Positions 7,063 to 16,332 are shown, counted from the stretch's first letter. The stretch: 38,428 nucleotides of DNA from Streptomyces sp. CB01373 (GCF_002803075.1 NZ_NNBK01000009.1:4893-43320), one strand, 5' to 3'. The notes: generated by a model from the sequence alone, not told the origin. Program-made: numbers and translations.

Positions 7063-7608
7063 CTAGGGCCGGGCGTCCTCCGGGATGGACACCAGCCAGC
7101 GGGTGTCGCGGCGGGGACGGAGGTAGAGGGCCCAGTAGAGGGTGGCGACCGCCATGATGCCGCCGGTCAGCAGCAGGTAGGTGATGTCCTGCCGGCTGAG
7201 GATGTAGGCCAGGAGTGCGATGAGCAGCACGGGCACGGCCGGCCACAGGGGCATGCGCCACGCGGGCGTGTGCTTGTGGGAGCCGCGGCGGGCCAGCAGC
7301 GCGCCGACCGCGACGAGCAGGTACATCCCGGTCACCGAAACGCCCGTGACGCCGTACAGGGTGTCCAGGTTGACGAAGCACAGCAGCGCGCCGGGCACGC
7401 CCACCGCGAGGGTGGCGACCCACGGGGAGCCGAAGCGGCCGAGCCTGGAGAAGGCCTTGTTGACCGGCTCCGGCCAGGCCTTGTCGCGAGCGGAGGCGAA
7501 CAGCACGCGGGAGTTCTGGATGACCATGACGATGCCGGCGTTGATGATCGCCAGGGCCACGCAGAGGGATAGGGACGGTGCCCAGCTCAGAGTAGCAGCA
7601 GGCCACAA
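7063..7608 (-). pseudogene. APC amino-acid permease, C-terminal half only
   Basis: This frame covers about the last 170 residues of an APC-superfamily amino-acid permease. It contains VALAIINAGIVMVIQNSRVL, the loop FASARDKAWPEPVNKAF and four or five hydrophobic segments ending in TLYWALYLRPRRDTRW. Full-length relatives have about 480 residues and 12 segments, so about 290 N-terminal residues are absent. Family similarity begins near 7580. The sequence between 7580 and the terminator at 7659 does not look like permease, and the in-frame ATG at 7608 has no clear ribosome binding site. It is probably a 5'-deleted relic. It lies downstream of mmsA, beyond that gene's terminator. Confidence 0.75.
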
Positions 7609-7658
7609 AGATCCACAGCATGTGATCGTCAGTGCCGTGGCGGTGCAGGTGCGAACCC

Positions 7659-7697
7659 GATGACGAGGCCGTCCGCATATCGGACGGCCTCGTCATC
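7659..7697 (-). terminator. Terminator hairpin of mmsA
   Basis: A perfect 17-bp inverted repeat (arms 7659-7675 and 7681-7697, loop catat) lies 60 bp beyond the mmsA stop. It is one of the strongest hairpins in the window. Confidence 0.88.
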
Positions 7698-7757
7698 GCC
7701 TGCGGCGACGGCCGGGGGACGACGGCCGGGGATCTAGACCGTCAGGCCTCGCGCCGG

Positions 7758-9260
7758 TCAGTGGTTGCGCGGGAACCCGAGGTCCACGCCCGCGGGGGCC
7801 TCGGACGGGTCCGGCCAGCGGGTGGTGACGACCTTGCCGCGGGTGTAGAAGTGCGTGCCGTCGTTGCCGTAGACGTGGTGGTCGCCGAAGAGCGAGTCCT
7901 TCCAGCCGCCGAAGGAGTGGTAGCCCACCGGCACCGGGATCGGCACGTTGACGCCGACCATGCCGGCCTCGATCTCCAGCTGGAACCGGCGGGCCGCGCC
8001 GCCGTCCCGGGTGAAGATCGCCGTGCCGTTGCCGAACGGCGAGGCGTTGATGAGCGCCACACCGTCCTCGTAGGTGTCCACGCGCAGCACGCACAGCACT
8101 GGGCCGAAGATCTCGTCCTGGTAGGCCTTGGCGCTGGTGGGCACCTTGTCCAGCAGCGAGATGCCGACCCAGTGGCCGTCCTCGAAGCCCTCGACCGTAT
8201 AGCCGGTGCCGTCCAGGACGACCTCGGAGCCCTCGCTCGCGGCGTTCTCCACGTACGAGGCCACCTTGTCGCGGTGCGCCTTGGTGATCAGCGGGCCCAT
8301 CTCGGAGGACGGGTCGCTGCCGGGGCCGATCTTGATCTTCTCGGCGCGCTCGCGGATCTTCTCCACCAGCTCGTCGCCGATCGCGCCGACGGCGACGACG
8401 GCCGAGATGGCCATGCAGCGCTCGCCCGCCGAGCCGTACGCGGCCGAGACGGCGGCGTCGGCGGCCGCGTCCAGGTCGGCGTCCGGCAGCACCAGCATGT
8501 GGTTCTTGGCGCCGCCGAGGGCCTGCACGCGCTTGCCGTTCGCGGAAGCGGTGGTGTGGATGTAGCGGGCGATCGGGGTGGAGCCGACGAAGGAGACCGC
8601 CTTGACGTCCGGGTGCTCAAGGAGGCGGTCCACCGCCACCTTGTCGCCGTGGACCACGTTGAAGACGCCGTCGGGCAGCCCGGCCTCGGCCAGCAGCTCG
8701 GCGATCCTCAGGGAGGCCGACGGGTCCTTCTCGCTCGGCTTCAGCACGAAGGTGTTGCCGCACGCGATGGCGATGGGGAACATCCACATCGGGACCATCG
8801 CCGGGAAGTTGAATGGCGTGATGCCGGCGACCACGCCCAGCGGCTGCCGGATCGCGGCCACGTCGACGCGGGTGGCGACCTGGGTGGACAGCTCGCCCTT
8901 GAGCTGCACGTTGATGCCGCAGGCCAGGTCGACGATCTCCAGGCCGCGCGCGACCTCGCCGAGCGCGTCGGAGTGCACCTTGCCGTGCTCGGCGGTGATC
9001 AGCTCGGCGATCTCGTCGCGGTGGGCGTCCAGCAGCGCGCGGAACTTGAACAGGATCGAGGTCCGCTGGGCGAGCGAGGACTGCCCCCAGGTCAGGTACG
9101 CGTCCTTCGCGGCGGCGACCGCGGCGTCCACCTCCTCCACGGAGGCGAACGCGACCTTGGTGGTGACCTCGCCGGTCGCCGGGTCCGTGACCGGCCCGTA
9201 CGTCCCCGAGGCGCCTTCGACGGTCTTCCCGCCGATCCAGTGGTTGACGATCTTCGTCAT
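7758..9260 (-). CDS. mmsA: Methylmalonate-semialdehyde dehydrogenase (CoA-acylating)
   Basis: This 500-residue cytoplasmic enzyme oxidises methylmalonate semialdehyde (from valine) or malonate semialdehyde (from inositol or beta-alanine) with NAD and CoA, giving propionyl-CoA or acetyl-CoA. The aldehyde dehydrogenase fold is complete. It has ITPFNFPAMVPMWMFPIA (147-164), the NAD-binding VLKPSEKDP (172-180), the glycine loop FVGSTPIARY (224-233) and the catalytic cysteine C282 in GSAGERCMAIS. Where ordinary aldehyde dehydrogenases have a general-base Glu, this protein has LGGAKNH (248-254), the family's hallmark. The ATG at 9260 has GGAG about 9 nt upstream. It stands alone, ended by a strong hairpin, with 836 bp of gene-free DNA upstream. 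Propionyl-CoA from this step could feed polyketide precursor supply. Confidence 0.96.
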   Translation of the reverse strand: MTKIVNHWIGGKTVEGASGTYGPVTDPATGEVTTKVAFASVEEVDAAVAAAKDAYLTWGQSSLAQRTSILFKFRALLDAHRDEIAELITAEHGKVHSDALGEVARGLEIVDLACGINVQLKGELSTQVATRVDVAAIRQPLGVVAGITPFNFPAMVPMWMFPIAIACGNTFVLKPSEKDPSASLRIAELLAEAGLPDGVFNVVHGDKVAVDRLLEHPDVKAVSFVGSTPIARYIHTTASANGKRVQALGGAKNHMLVLPDADLDAAADAAVSAAYGSAGERCMAISAVVAVGAIGDELVEKIRERAEKIKIGPGSDPSSEMGPLITKAHRDKVASYVENAASEGSEVVLDGTGYTVEGFEDGHWVGISLLDKVPTSAKAYQDEIFGPVLCVLRVDTYEDGVALINASPFGNGTAIFTRDGGAARRFQLEIEAGMVGVNVPIPVPVGYHSFGGWKDSLFGDHHVYGNDGTHFYTRGKVVTTRWPDPSEAPAGVDLGFPRNH

Positions 9261-10096
9261 GCCCGGTTACTCCTTCACAGATGGCGGCGACGGGTCAAAA
9301 CGTGCCGTGCGTACAGCTCATGTGCCGTGACCCGCGACAAGCGCGCCGCGGTCCCGGCCACAGGTACATCCCACCAGGCCTGCGCGGAAGGCGCGCCCGA
9401 CACTGTGTCTGCGGTTTCCGTCTCCATGTAGACACATGTGGGAGTGTCCGCCGCGCGGGACGCGGCGGGGACGGCGCACGGATTCCGCGCTCGGGCGGAG
9501 TGCGGCCTGCCGCCGCCCCGCGGTGGGCTGTCGGGACCTCCGGCGCGGGGCCGTAGCGGGCGGGGAGTCGACGCTCGCACTTCGCTCCTGCCAGGGCGAA
9601 GCGGCATCCCGCGCCGGAGGCGTTCTGTGCCCGTGCGGCACGAGGCACGTGCGGGTCTGCGCCCAGCGTGCCCGTAGCGCTCGGGTGAGGGAACTCTTGG
9701 TCCGCCGGGCTGCCGCCGCGCAGGCGGGCACGGCCGCGCGGTGATCGGGTCGCACGCCATCGGCTGCCCTCGGCCTCCCTTCACTCCCCCGGTTCTAGTG
9801 CCGGGCACGGACCCCTGTCAATGGTTTGTCCGGACATACGGACGACAGGGTCGGCGTGCGGCCGCGTAAACCCCATGGCAGGTAAGTCGCCTGCTTCAGC
9901 TCTGTCACAAAAACCTCCGCCGTGTCACACATGTCGCGAGTACGCGGGTCCTCGGTCACACCCGGCCGACAGCCGCTTGCCGGTGCGCGGTCGGTCTCGT
10001 TCACCGACCACAGGCTTGGAGATCGCCAGCGCAGCGCCCGGCTCCCCCGACGGCCTCTCCGGCCGCCGCCGTGGTGCGCGCGGGGAGGTGCACGTC
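9261..10096. other. Gene-free stretch upstream of mmsA
   Basis: No gene is convincing between the mmsA start and the small helix-turn-helix gene. Open frames of 100-177 codons occur on both strands but have random Arg/Pro/Ala composition and no family features. The stretch holds a good minus-strand promoter (9792-9821) with a palindrome just upstream. It also has a small dyad, catgt-agac-acatg (about 9427-9440), and three near copies of tgtcaca at 9903-9909, 9923-9929 and 9954-9960 (the last as ggtcaca). These look like regulator sites for mmsA or the small gene, but none is assigned. Confidence 0.5.
9792..9836 (-). promoter_or_regulatory. Sigma-70-type promoter with upstream palindrome
   Basis: On the minus strand a perfect -35 TTGACA (9816-9821) is followed after 18 bp by TAGAAC (9792-9797), a fair -10. 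A perfect 10-bp palindrome TGTCCGGACA (9827-9836) lies 5 bp upstream of the -35, where an activator would bind. The first gene downstream is mmsA, giving a leader of about 525 nt. Confidence 0.5.
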
Positions 10097-10297
10097 ATGA
10101 CCGACCGAAGGCTCTGGTCGTACAAGGAGATCGCGGCGCACATCCGGGTGCAGCCGGACACCGTGCGGTCCTACCGCAAGCACGGGCTGCTGCCGCCGCC
10201 CGACCATGTGGAGGGCGGCAGGCCCTACTGGTACGCCGACACGGTCCGCGCCTGGGTCGCCGCCCGGCCCGGCAACCGCGGACGCAGAGCCGACTGA
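10097..10297 (+). CDS. Small helix-turn-helix protein (MerR/AlpA-like)
   Basis: This 66-residue protein consists of little more than one winged helix-turn-helix of the MerR/AlpA type. The pattern is WSYKEIAAHIRVQPDTVRSY (helix, turn, recognition helix), RKHGLLPPPDHVEGGRPYW (wing), then DTVRAWVAARPG. There is no sensor or coiled-coil dimerisation domain. AlpA and excisionase proteins of this size act as DNA-bending accessory factors or local regulators. The start ATG at 10097 follows GGAGGTG, and the longer upstream frame lacks any domain. It converges on the alcohol dehydrogenase gene, with a shared terminator between. No phage or integrase genes lie nearby, so a free-standing regulator is likelier than an excisionase. 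Confidence 0.85.
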   Translation: MTDRRLWSYKEIAAHIRVQPDTVRSYRKHGLLPPPDHVEGGRPYWYADTVRAWVAARPGNRGRRAD

Positions 10298-10312
10298 CCG
10301 ACGGCCGTCGCA

Positions 10313-10357
10313 CCGGTACGGCGGTGCCCCACGCGGGGTGGGGCACCGCCGTACCGG
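10313..10357. terminator. Bidirectional terminator between convergent genes
   Basis: A perfect 19-bp inverted repeat (arms 10313-10331 and 10339-10357, 7-nt loop) fills the 61-bp gap between the small helix-turn-helix gene and the alcohol dehydrogenase gene. It can end transcription from both sides. Confidence 0.88.
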
Positions 10358-10358
10358 C

Positions 10359-11402
10359 TCAGCTCCACGGTTCGATGACGGTGACCCCGGATCCCGGCGC
10401 CGTGCCCATCGCGGCGAGCGCGTCCGGGACCGCCGCCAGCGGGATGGCCGATGTCACCAGCAGGTCGGGGCGCAGCACTCCGGCCCGCACCAGTTCCAGC
10501 ATCTCTGGATAGGCGTGCGCGGCCATGCCGTGGCTGCCCAGGAGTTCGAGTTCCAGGGCGATGGCGCGGGCCATGGGCACCGGGGTGGTGCCGTTCGCGG
10601 AAGGCAGCAGGCCGACCTGGACGTGGCGGCCCCGTCGGCGCAGGCCGTTCACCGAGGCGGCGCAGGTGGCGGGCGAGCCGAGCGCGTCGAGCGAGAGATG
10701 GGCGCCGCCGCCGGTCAGCTCGCGCACCCGCTCCGCCGTGTCCTCGACGGCGGACGCGTCGACGCAGTGGGCGGCGCCGAATTTCCGGGCCAGGTCCAGG
10801 GCCCGGGCGAACACGTCCACCGCGACCACCCTGGCCCCCGCGGCCGCCGCGATCATCACCGCGGACAGGCCCACGCCCCCGCAGCCGTGCACGGCGACCC
10901 AGTCGCCGGCGGCCGCCCGGCCCTGCTGCACGACCGCGCGGTACGCGGTGGCGAACCGGCAGCCGAGCGAGGCCGCCGTGGCGTAGGACAGGCCCTCGGG
11001 TACGGCGACCAGGTTCACGTCGGCGTGGTCGAGCGCCACGTACTGGGCGAAGGAGCCCCAGTGCGTGAAGCCCGGCTGGGTCTGCCGCTCGCACACCTGC
11101 TGGTCGCCGGCCGCGCAGGCGGGGCAGGTGCCGCAGGCGCAGACGAAGGGGACGGTCACCCGGTCCCCGGGCCGCCAGCGGGTCACCCGGGTGCCCACCT
11201 CCTCGACGGTCCCGGCGAGTTCGTGCCCGGGCACGTGCGGCAGCGTGATGTCGGGGTCGTGGCCCTGCCAGCCGTGCCAGTCGCTGCGGCACAGGCCGGT
11301 CGCCTCGACCCGCACCACGACCCCGTGCTCCGCGGGCCTCGGGTCGGCCACCTCGCGCACCTCGGCCGGCTCCCCGTACCGCTCGAACACCACAGCCCGC
11401 AT
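10359..11402 (-). CDS. Zinc-dependent alcohol dehydrogenase (MDR superfamily)
   Basis: This gene encodes a 347-residue medium-chain dehydrogenase that oxidises an alcohol or reduces an aldehyde with NAD(P). Catalytic zinc ligands are C38 ([12 protein letters not shown]) and H60-E61 (VPGHELAG). The structural zinc site is the cysteine cluster at 88-104 (CACGTCPAC, then C104), which has an extra Cys at 88. The Rossmann motif GCGGVGLSA is near 175-183, followed by [20 protein letters not shown]. An Asp ends the second beta-strand (VVAVD), which favours NAD over NADP. The ATG at 11402 has only a weak purine-rich site upstream. It is divergent from the copper operon across 271 bp. The true substrate cannot be read from the sequence. 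Confidence 0.9.
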   Translation of the reverse strand: MRAVVFERYGEPAEVREVADPRPAEHGVVVRVEATGLCRSDWHGWQGHDPDITLPHVPGHELAGTVEEVGTRVTRWRPGDRVTVPFVCACGTCPACAAGDQQVCERQTQPGFTHWGSFAQYVALDHADVNLVAVPEGLSYATAASLGCRFATAYRAVVQQGRAAAGDWVAVHGCGGVGLSAVMIAAAAGARVVAVDVFARALDLARKFGAAHCVDASAVEDTAERVRELTGGGAHLSLDALGSPATCAASVNGLRRRGRHVQVGLLPSANGTTPVPMARAIALELELLGSHGMAAHAYPEMLELVRAGVLRPDLLVTSAIPLAAVPDALAAMGTAPGSGVTVIEPWS

Positions 11403-11574
11403 CGCCGTCTCGCTTTCCGCCCGGTATCTCCGCGGCCCACCGCCGCCGGCGAAACCGTAGTACGCGGGCACATCCCGGACGCGGGGGGCCTGCCTGGTCC
11501 CGCCTCCCGCCGACGCCGTGGCCCCTCGTGTCACTCCGTTGCCGGTGACGGCGCGGCGACCCGGCCGCGATTCC

Positions 11575-11602
11575 TTGGAGGAATACCCCCTAGGGGTATA
11601 GT
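11575..11602 (+). promoter_or_regulatory. Copper-responsive promoter with CsoR-type operator
   Basis: The -35 TTGGAG (11575-11580) and -10 TATAGT (11597-11602) are 16 bp apart. A 7-bp inverted repeat with a 3-bp spacer, ATACCCC-CTA-GGGGTAT (11583-11599), fills the spacer and overlaps the -10. It matches the operator type of the Cu(I)-sensing repressor CsoR in actinobacteria. The copZ start is 72 bp downstream of the -10. Copper binding to CsoR would release the site and turn on copZ-copA. No csoR gene is in this window, so the repressor acts in trans. Confidence 0.82.
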
Positions 11603-11673
11603 GTCGACAAGTGGAGGGCCCGATGGCCTCCCCGCGACCCACATGCCCCACCCGCCATGACGAGGAGAACGAC

Positions 11674-11913
11674 ATGACCATCCAGACTGGCACTCCGAAC
11701 ACCGTCACCACCGTCTACAAGGTGAGCGGGATGAGCTGCGGACACTGCGAGGGCTCCGTGTCCGCCGAGCTCTCCGAGGTGACCGGTGTCAGCTCGGTGA
11801 AGGCCGTCGCCTCCACCGGCGAGGTCACCGTCGTCTCCGCCTCCCCGCTGGACGAGGAGGCGGTGCGCGCCGCCGTCGACGAGGCCGGCTTCGAGCTCGT
11901 CGGCCAGGTCTGA
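11674..11913 (+). CDS. copZ: Copper chaperone CopZ
   Basis: This gene encodes a 79-residue heavy-metal-associated (HMA) domain protein that carries Cu(I) in the cytoplasm, delivering it to the exporter CopA and to CsoR. The copper-binding MxCxxC motif is M20-S-C22-GH-C25 ([15 protein letters not shown]). The rest is a single ferredoxin-like HMA fold ending in [12 protein letters not shown]. The ATG at 11674 follows GAGGAG. An upstream GTG (11611) in the same frame lies right at the expected transcription start and is not preferred. It is the first gene of the copper operon, 45 bp before copA. Confidence 0.93.
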   Translation: MTIQTGTPNTVTTVYKVSGMSCGHCEGSVSAELSEVTGVSSVKAVASTGEVTVVSASPLDEEAVRAAVDEAGFELVGQV

Positions 11914-11958
11914 CGAGGGCCGGTCCACCAAGCCCGTACGCCGTCTGGAGTACCGAGG

Positions 11959-14256
11959 ATGAACACCCGGATGAACACCCACGCCGTCACGCGGACGCCC
12001 ACGGCCGACCGGCCGGGCACCGCCGAGGCCGAGCTGCTCATCGGGGGAATGACCTGCGCCTCCTGCGCCGCCCGCGTCGAGAAGAAGCTCAACCGCATGG
12101 CCGGCGTCACCGCGACGGTCAACTACGCCACGGAGAAGGCCAGAATCTCCTACCCCGCCGGGGTATCGGTCGCCGATCTGATCGCCACCGTGGTCAGGAC
12201 CGGTTACACGGCCGAGGAGCCCCCGCCGCCGGCCCCCGGGCCGGCGGCGGACGCGGAGTCCCGGCCGGACGAGGAGCAGGAGGGGCGGGATCCCGAACTG
12301 GCCGCCCTGCGCGGGCGCCTGGTCGTCTCCGCGCTCCTCGCCGTCCCCGTGGTGCTGCTCTCGATGGTCCCGGCCCTTCAGTTCACGTACTGGCAGTGGC
12401 TCTCGCTGACCCTCGCCGCGCCGGTCGTCGTCTGGGGCGGGCTGCCGTTCCACCGGGCGGCCCTGGCCAACGCCCGGCACGGCACGGCCACCATGGACAC
12501 GCTCGTCTCGATCGGCACCCTGGCCGCGTTCGGCTGGTCGCTGTGGGCGCTGTTCCTGGGCGACGCGGGCATGCCCGGCATGCGCCACGAGTTCCGCCTC
12601 ACCGTCTCCCGGATGGACGCGGCCTCCACGATCTACCTGGAGGTCGCCGCCGGGGTCGTCGCGTTCATCCTGCTCGGCCGCTATCTGGAGGCCCGCTCCA
12701 AGCGGCGGGCGGGCGCCGCGCTGCGGGCGCTGCTGGAACTGGGCGCGAAGGACGTCTCCGTCCTGCGCGACGGCAGGGAGACACGGATCCCGGTGGCCAC
12801 GCTGGCGGTCGGCGACCGGTTCGTCGTACGGCCCGGCGAGAAGGTCGCCACCGACGGCACGGTCGTCGAGGGCGTCTCGGCGGTCGACGCCTCCATGCTC
12901 ACCGGCGAGTCGGTGCCCGTGGACGTCGGCCCCGGCGACACGGTCACCGGCGCCGCGGTCAACGAGGGCGGCCGGCTGGTCGTCGAGGCGACCCGAGTCG
13001 GCGCGGACACCCAGCTCGCGCGGATGGCGCGGCTCGTCGAGGACGCGCAGGGCGGCAAGGCCGAGGTGCAGCGGCTCGCGGACCGCATATCGGCGGTCTT
13101 CGTGCCGGTCGTCCTGCTCATCGCCGTGGGCACCCTGCTCACCTGGCTGTTCGCCACTGGCGAGGTGACCGCCGCGTTCACCGCCGCCGTCGCGGTACTG
13201 ATCATCGCCTGCCCGTGCGCTCTCGGCCTGGCCACGCCGACCGCGCTGATGGTCGGCACCGGCCGAGGCGCCCAGCTCGGCATCCTCATCAAGGGCCCCG
13301 AGGTGCTGGAGTCCACCCGCCGGGTGGACACCGTCGTCCTGGACAAGACCGGAACCGTCACCACGGGCCGGATGACCCTCCAGGAGGTGTACGCCGCCGA
13401 GGGCACCGACGAGAAGCGGCTGCTGCGCCTCGCGGGCGCGCTGGAGCACGCCTCCGAGCACCCGATCGCGCGGGCCGTCGCCGTCGGCGCCGAAGAACGG
13501 GTGGGACCGCTGCCCCCGGTCGAGCACTTCGAGAACGTCCCCGGTCGTGGAGTACGCGGGCGCGTGGAGGGCCACGACGTGGCCGTGGGACGGCTCGTGG
13601 AGCTCGACGACGAGCTGCCCGAGGAGGTGGCCCGCGCCCGGCGCGAGGCGGAGCGCGAGGGCCGTACGGCGGTCGTCGTCGGCTGGGACGGGCAGGCCCG
13701 CGGTGTCCTCGCCGTCGCGGACGCCGTCAAGGACACCAGCGCGCAGGCGGTGGCGCGGCTGCGCGCGCTGGGGCTGCGCCCGGTCCTGCTGACCGGCGAC
13801 AACCGCGCCGTCGCCGAGGCCGTGGCACGGGCCGTCGGCATCGATCCGCAGGACGTGGTCGCCGAGGTGCTGCCCGAGGAGAAGGCCGAGGCCGTCCGGC
13901 GGCTGCGGGCCGAGGGGCGGACGGTGGCGATGGTCGGCGACGGGGTCAACGACGCCGCCGCGCTCGCCACGGCCGACCTGGGCCTGGCCATGGGCACCGG
14001 GACGGACGCCGCCATCGAGGCCGGCGATCTGACCCTGGTGCGCGGGGACCTGCGGGTGGCCGCGGACGCCATCCGGCTGTCCCGGCGGACGCTGGCCACC
14101 ATCAAGGGCAACCTCGTGTGGGCCTTCGGTTACAACGTGGCCGCGCTGCCGCTGGCCGCCGCCGGACTGCTCAACCCGATGATCGCGGGAGCGGCGATGG
14201 CGTTCTCGTCGGTGTTCGTGGTGACGAACAGTCTCAGGCTGCGCACGTTCCGCTGA
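11959..14256 (+). CDS. copA: Cu(I)-exporting P1B-type ATPase
   Basis: This 765-residue membrane pump uses ATP to expel Cu(I). One N-terminal HMA domain carries GMTCASC (30-36), and an acidic/proline linker leads to eight membrane segments. The actuator domain contains LTGES. The intramembrane copper site is CPC (418-420). The phosphorylation motif is DKTGT (D462), followed by the nucleotide-binding His-Pro in SEHPIARA and the hinge GDGVND (660-665). Near the last two segments FGYNVAALPLAAAG supplies the conserved Asn and Tyr of copper pumps. The ATG at 11959 has GGAG 8 nt upstream; a second ATG four codons later is possible. It is co-transcribed with copZ. The CPC and MxCxxC pattern argues for Cu(I) or Ag(I) over Zn or Cd. 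Confidence 0.95.
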   Translation: MNTRMNTHAVTRTPTADRPGTAEAELLIGGMTCASCAARVEKKLNRMAGVTATVNYATEKARISYPAGVSVADLIATVVRTGYTAEEPPPPAPGPAADAESRPDEEQEGRDPELAALRGRLVVSALLAVPVVLLSMVPALQFTYWQWLSLTLAAPVVVWGGLPFHRAALANARHGTATMDTLVSIGTLAAFGWSLWALFLGDAGMPGMRHEFRLTVSRMDAASTIYLEVAAGVVAFILLGRYLEARSKRRAGAALRALLELGAKDVSVLRDGRETRIPVATLAVGDRFVVRPGEKVATDGTVVEGVSAVDASMLTGESVPVDVGPGDTVTGAAVNEGGRLVVEATRVGADTQLARMARLVEDAQGGKAEVQRLADRISAVFVPVVLLIAVGTLLTWLFATGEVTAAFTAAVAVLIIACPCALGLATPTALMVGTGRGAQLGILIKGPEVLESTRRVDTVVLDKTGTVTTGRMTLQEVYAAEGTDEKRLLRLAGALEHASEHPIARAVAVGAEERVGPLPPVEHFENVPGRGVRGRVEGHDVAVGRLVELDDELPEEVARARREAEREGRTAVVVGWDGQARGVLAVADAVKDTSAQAVARLRALGLRPVLLTGDNRAVAEAVARAVGIDPQDVVAEVLPEEKAEAVRRLRAEGRTVAMVGDGVNDAAALATADLGLAMGTGTDAAIEAGDLTLVRGDLRVAADAIRLSRRTLATIKGNLVWAFGYNVAALPLAAAGLLNPMIAGAAMAFSSVFVVTNSLRLRTFR

Positions 14257-14436
14257 ATGAAAAGCATTCGAGACCGAAGTAAGAGTCCCTCTAGAGTCCA
14301 ACGCGCGCCTCACATAAGCTCTTCACAAGCCTCGCGCATCATCCTTACGCTTGGGTTCCGGTCGCCATACTTGGGCTCTTGCGTACCTAACGGACATATG
14401 CAAGAGACGCAGATCACAGTGATGTGAACGTAACCA

Positions 14437-14772
14437 TCGAAGGGGTTCGAAGGTCTAAGTTGGCGATGTCGGGCCAGCGTCTTGGGGGGCGCTGACCGGC
14501 ATCTGAGGATGTCTTGGGGGACTTCCTCAGAGGTGCGTTGCCGGGGCACGTACACCGGGAAGCTTTGAGCGGCCCTCCCGCGCGTGCGCGTCCCGGCAGA
14601 CCGCACAGCACCAGGTACGACGAGTTCTGCTCGTTGTGCTCACAGCGATTCAGGCGCTGGTCCTTGAACGCCCGGCCGGATCCCGTGGGGGGAATCCGCA
14701 CCGGGACATGGGAAGGCGCCCTGGCCGTCGGCCCGTGGGGGGACCGGCACACCGGGGCGCCTTCCGCTTTTT
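14437..14772 (+). ncRNA. Candidate structured non-coding RNA
   Basis: Several hairpins follow each other in this stretch. Hairpin 1 has arms 14472-14479 and 14490-14497 (one mismatch) and the loop TCTTGGGGGG. Hairpin 2 has perfect 8-bp arms 14502-14509 and 14524-14531 and the loop TGTCTTGGGGGACT. Both loops therefore present TCTTGGGGG. A further hairpin, acgacgag-ttctg-ctcgttgt, lies at 14617-14637 with one G-U pair. The stretch ends in an 11-bp hairpin followed by five T. No promoter is clear, so the 5' end is a guess. It could instead be the long 3' end of the copA transcript or a leader for an unseen peptide; a 19-codon frame from 14510 ending at GKL exists. I know no RNA family that matches. 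Confidence 0.4.
14711..14770 (+). terminator. Rho-independent terminator with T-run
   Basis: Perfect 11-bp arms (14711-14721 and 14755-14765) enclose a 33-nt GC-rich loop. The right arm is followed by GCTTTTT. A true T-run is rare in this genome, which makes this a confident plus-strand terminator. It would end copA read-through or the candidate RNA. Confidence 0.75.
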
Positions 14773-14841
14773 CCGTGATCCGCGCCCTCCGCGCCTCGCC
14801 CGTACATCAGTACGCCTGAGAAGTTCATCCGCACAACACGA

Positions 14842-14878
14842 GGCCCCGCACCCGCGCACTGCGCGTGGATACGGGGCC
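14842..14878 (-). terminator. Terminator hairpin of citrate synthase gene
   Basis: Arms ggccccg (14842-14848) and cggggcc (14872-14878) plus an inner gcgc/gcgc stem form a long hairpin starting 37 bp beyond the citrate synthase stop. There is no T-run. Confidence 0.65.
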
Positions 14879-14914
14879 GGTGATGCTATGGGGCCGGTGA
14901 CGCCGCCGGGAGGC

Positions 14915-16204
<1,290 letters not shown>

Positions 16205-16309
16205 GTCTTCCCTCACCGACGTAGTGCCTCATCTTCGAGGTGCCCTGACTGTCTCTACCATCCCCCATTTGGCTCAGGAGAGTGCACTCGGGGTCGACCA
16301 TTGGGCCCA

Positions 16310-16332
16310 TTGGCGGCACTCAGTGCCGCCAA
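16310..16332. promoter_or_regulatory. Perfect 23-bp dyad upstream of citA
   Basis: Two 11-bp arms (16310-16320 and 16322-16332) around a single central base form a perfect palindrome, arm TTGGCGGCACT. It lies 106 bp upstream of the citA GTG and 126 bp beyond the recD2 stop. With a one-base centre it suits a dimeric repressor site better than an RNA hairpin, though it could also serve as the recD2 terminator. A second palindrome, TGATCGATCA, is at 16395-16404. Confidence 0.5.

Larger units (their letters stand above)
14257..14914. other. Gene-free stretch between copA and citA
   Basis: The 658 bp between the convergent copA and citA genes carries no convincing gene. The first 200 bp is clearly lower in GC than its surroundings. 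It contains the perfect dyad ATCAC-A-GTGAT (14413-14423) and TCGAA-GGGG-TTCGA (14437-14450). After these come several strong RNA hairpins and a terminator with a T-run, listed separately as a candidate RNA gene. The last 70 bp hold the citA terminator. Confidence 0.55.

Noticed and set aside
7609..7658. Possible insertion-sequence remnant at the broken end of the APC permease
   Set aside because: The short translated piece (HMLWIFVACCYSELG) could not be tied to any transposase, and no terminal inverted repeats are visible.
9275..9808. 177-codon minus-strand frame upstream of mmsA
   Set aside because: Its start lies upstream of the promoter's expected transcription start, the composition is random Arg/Pro/Ala, and other frames are equally open.
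11590..14313. 907-codon minus-strand frame opposite copZ-copA
   Set aside because: Antisense shadow of the copper genes, His/Gly/Asp-rich with no domain.
14514..14819. 101-codon plus-strand frame in the copA-citA gap
   Set aside because: It runs through the hairpins and the T-run terminator, has no ribosome binding site or codon bias, and resembles no family.
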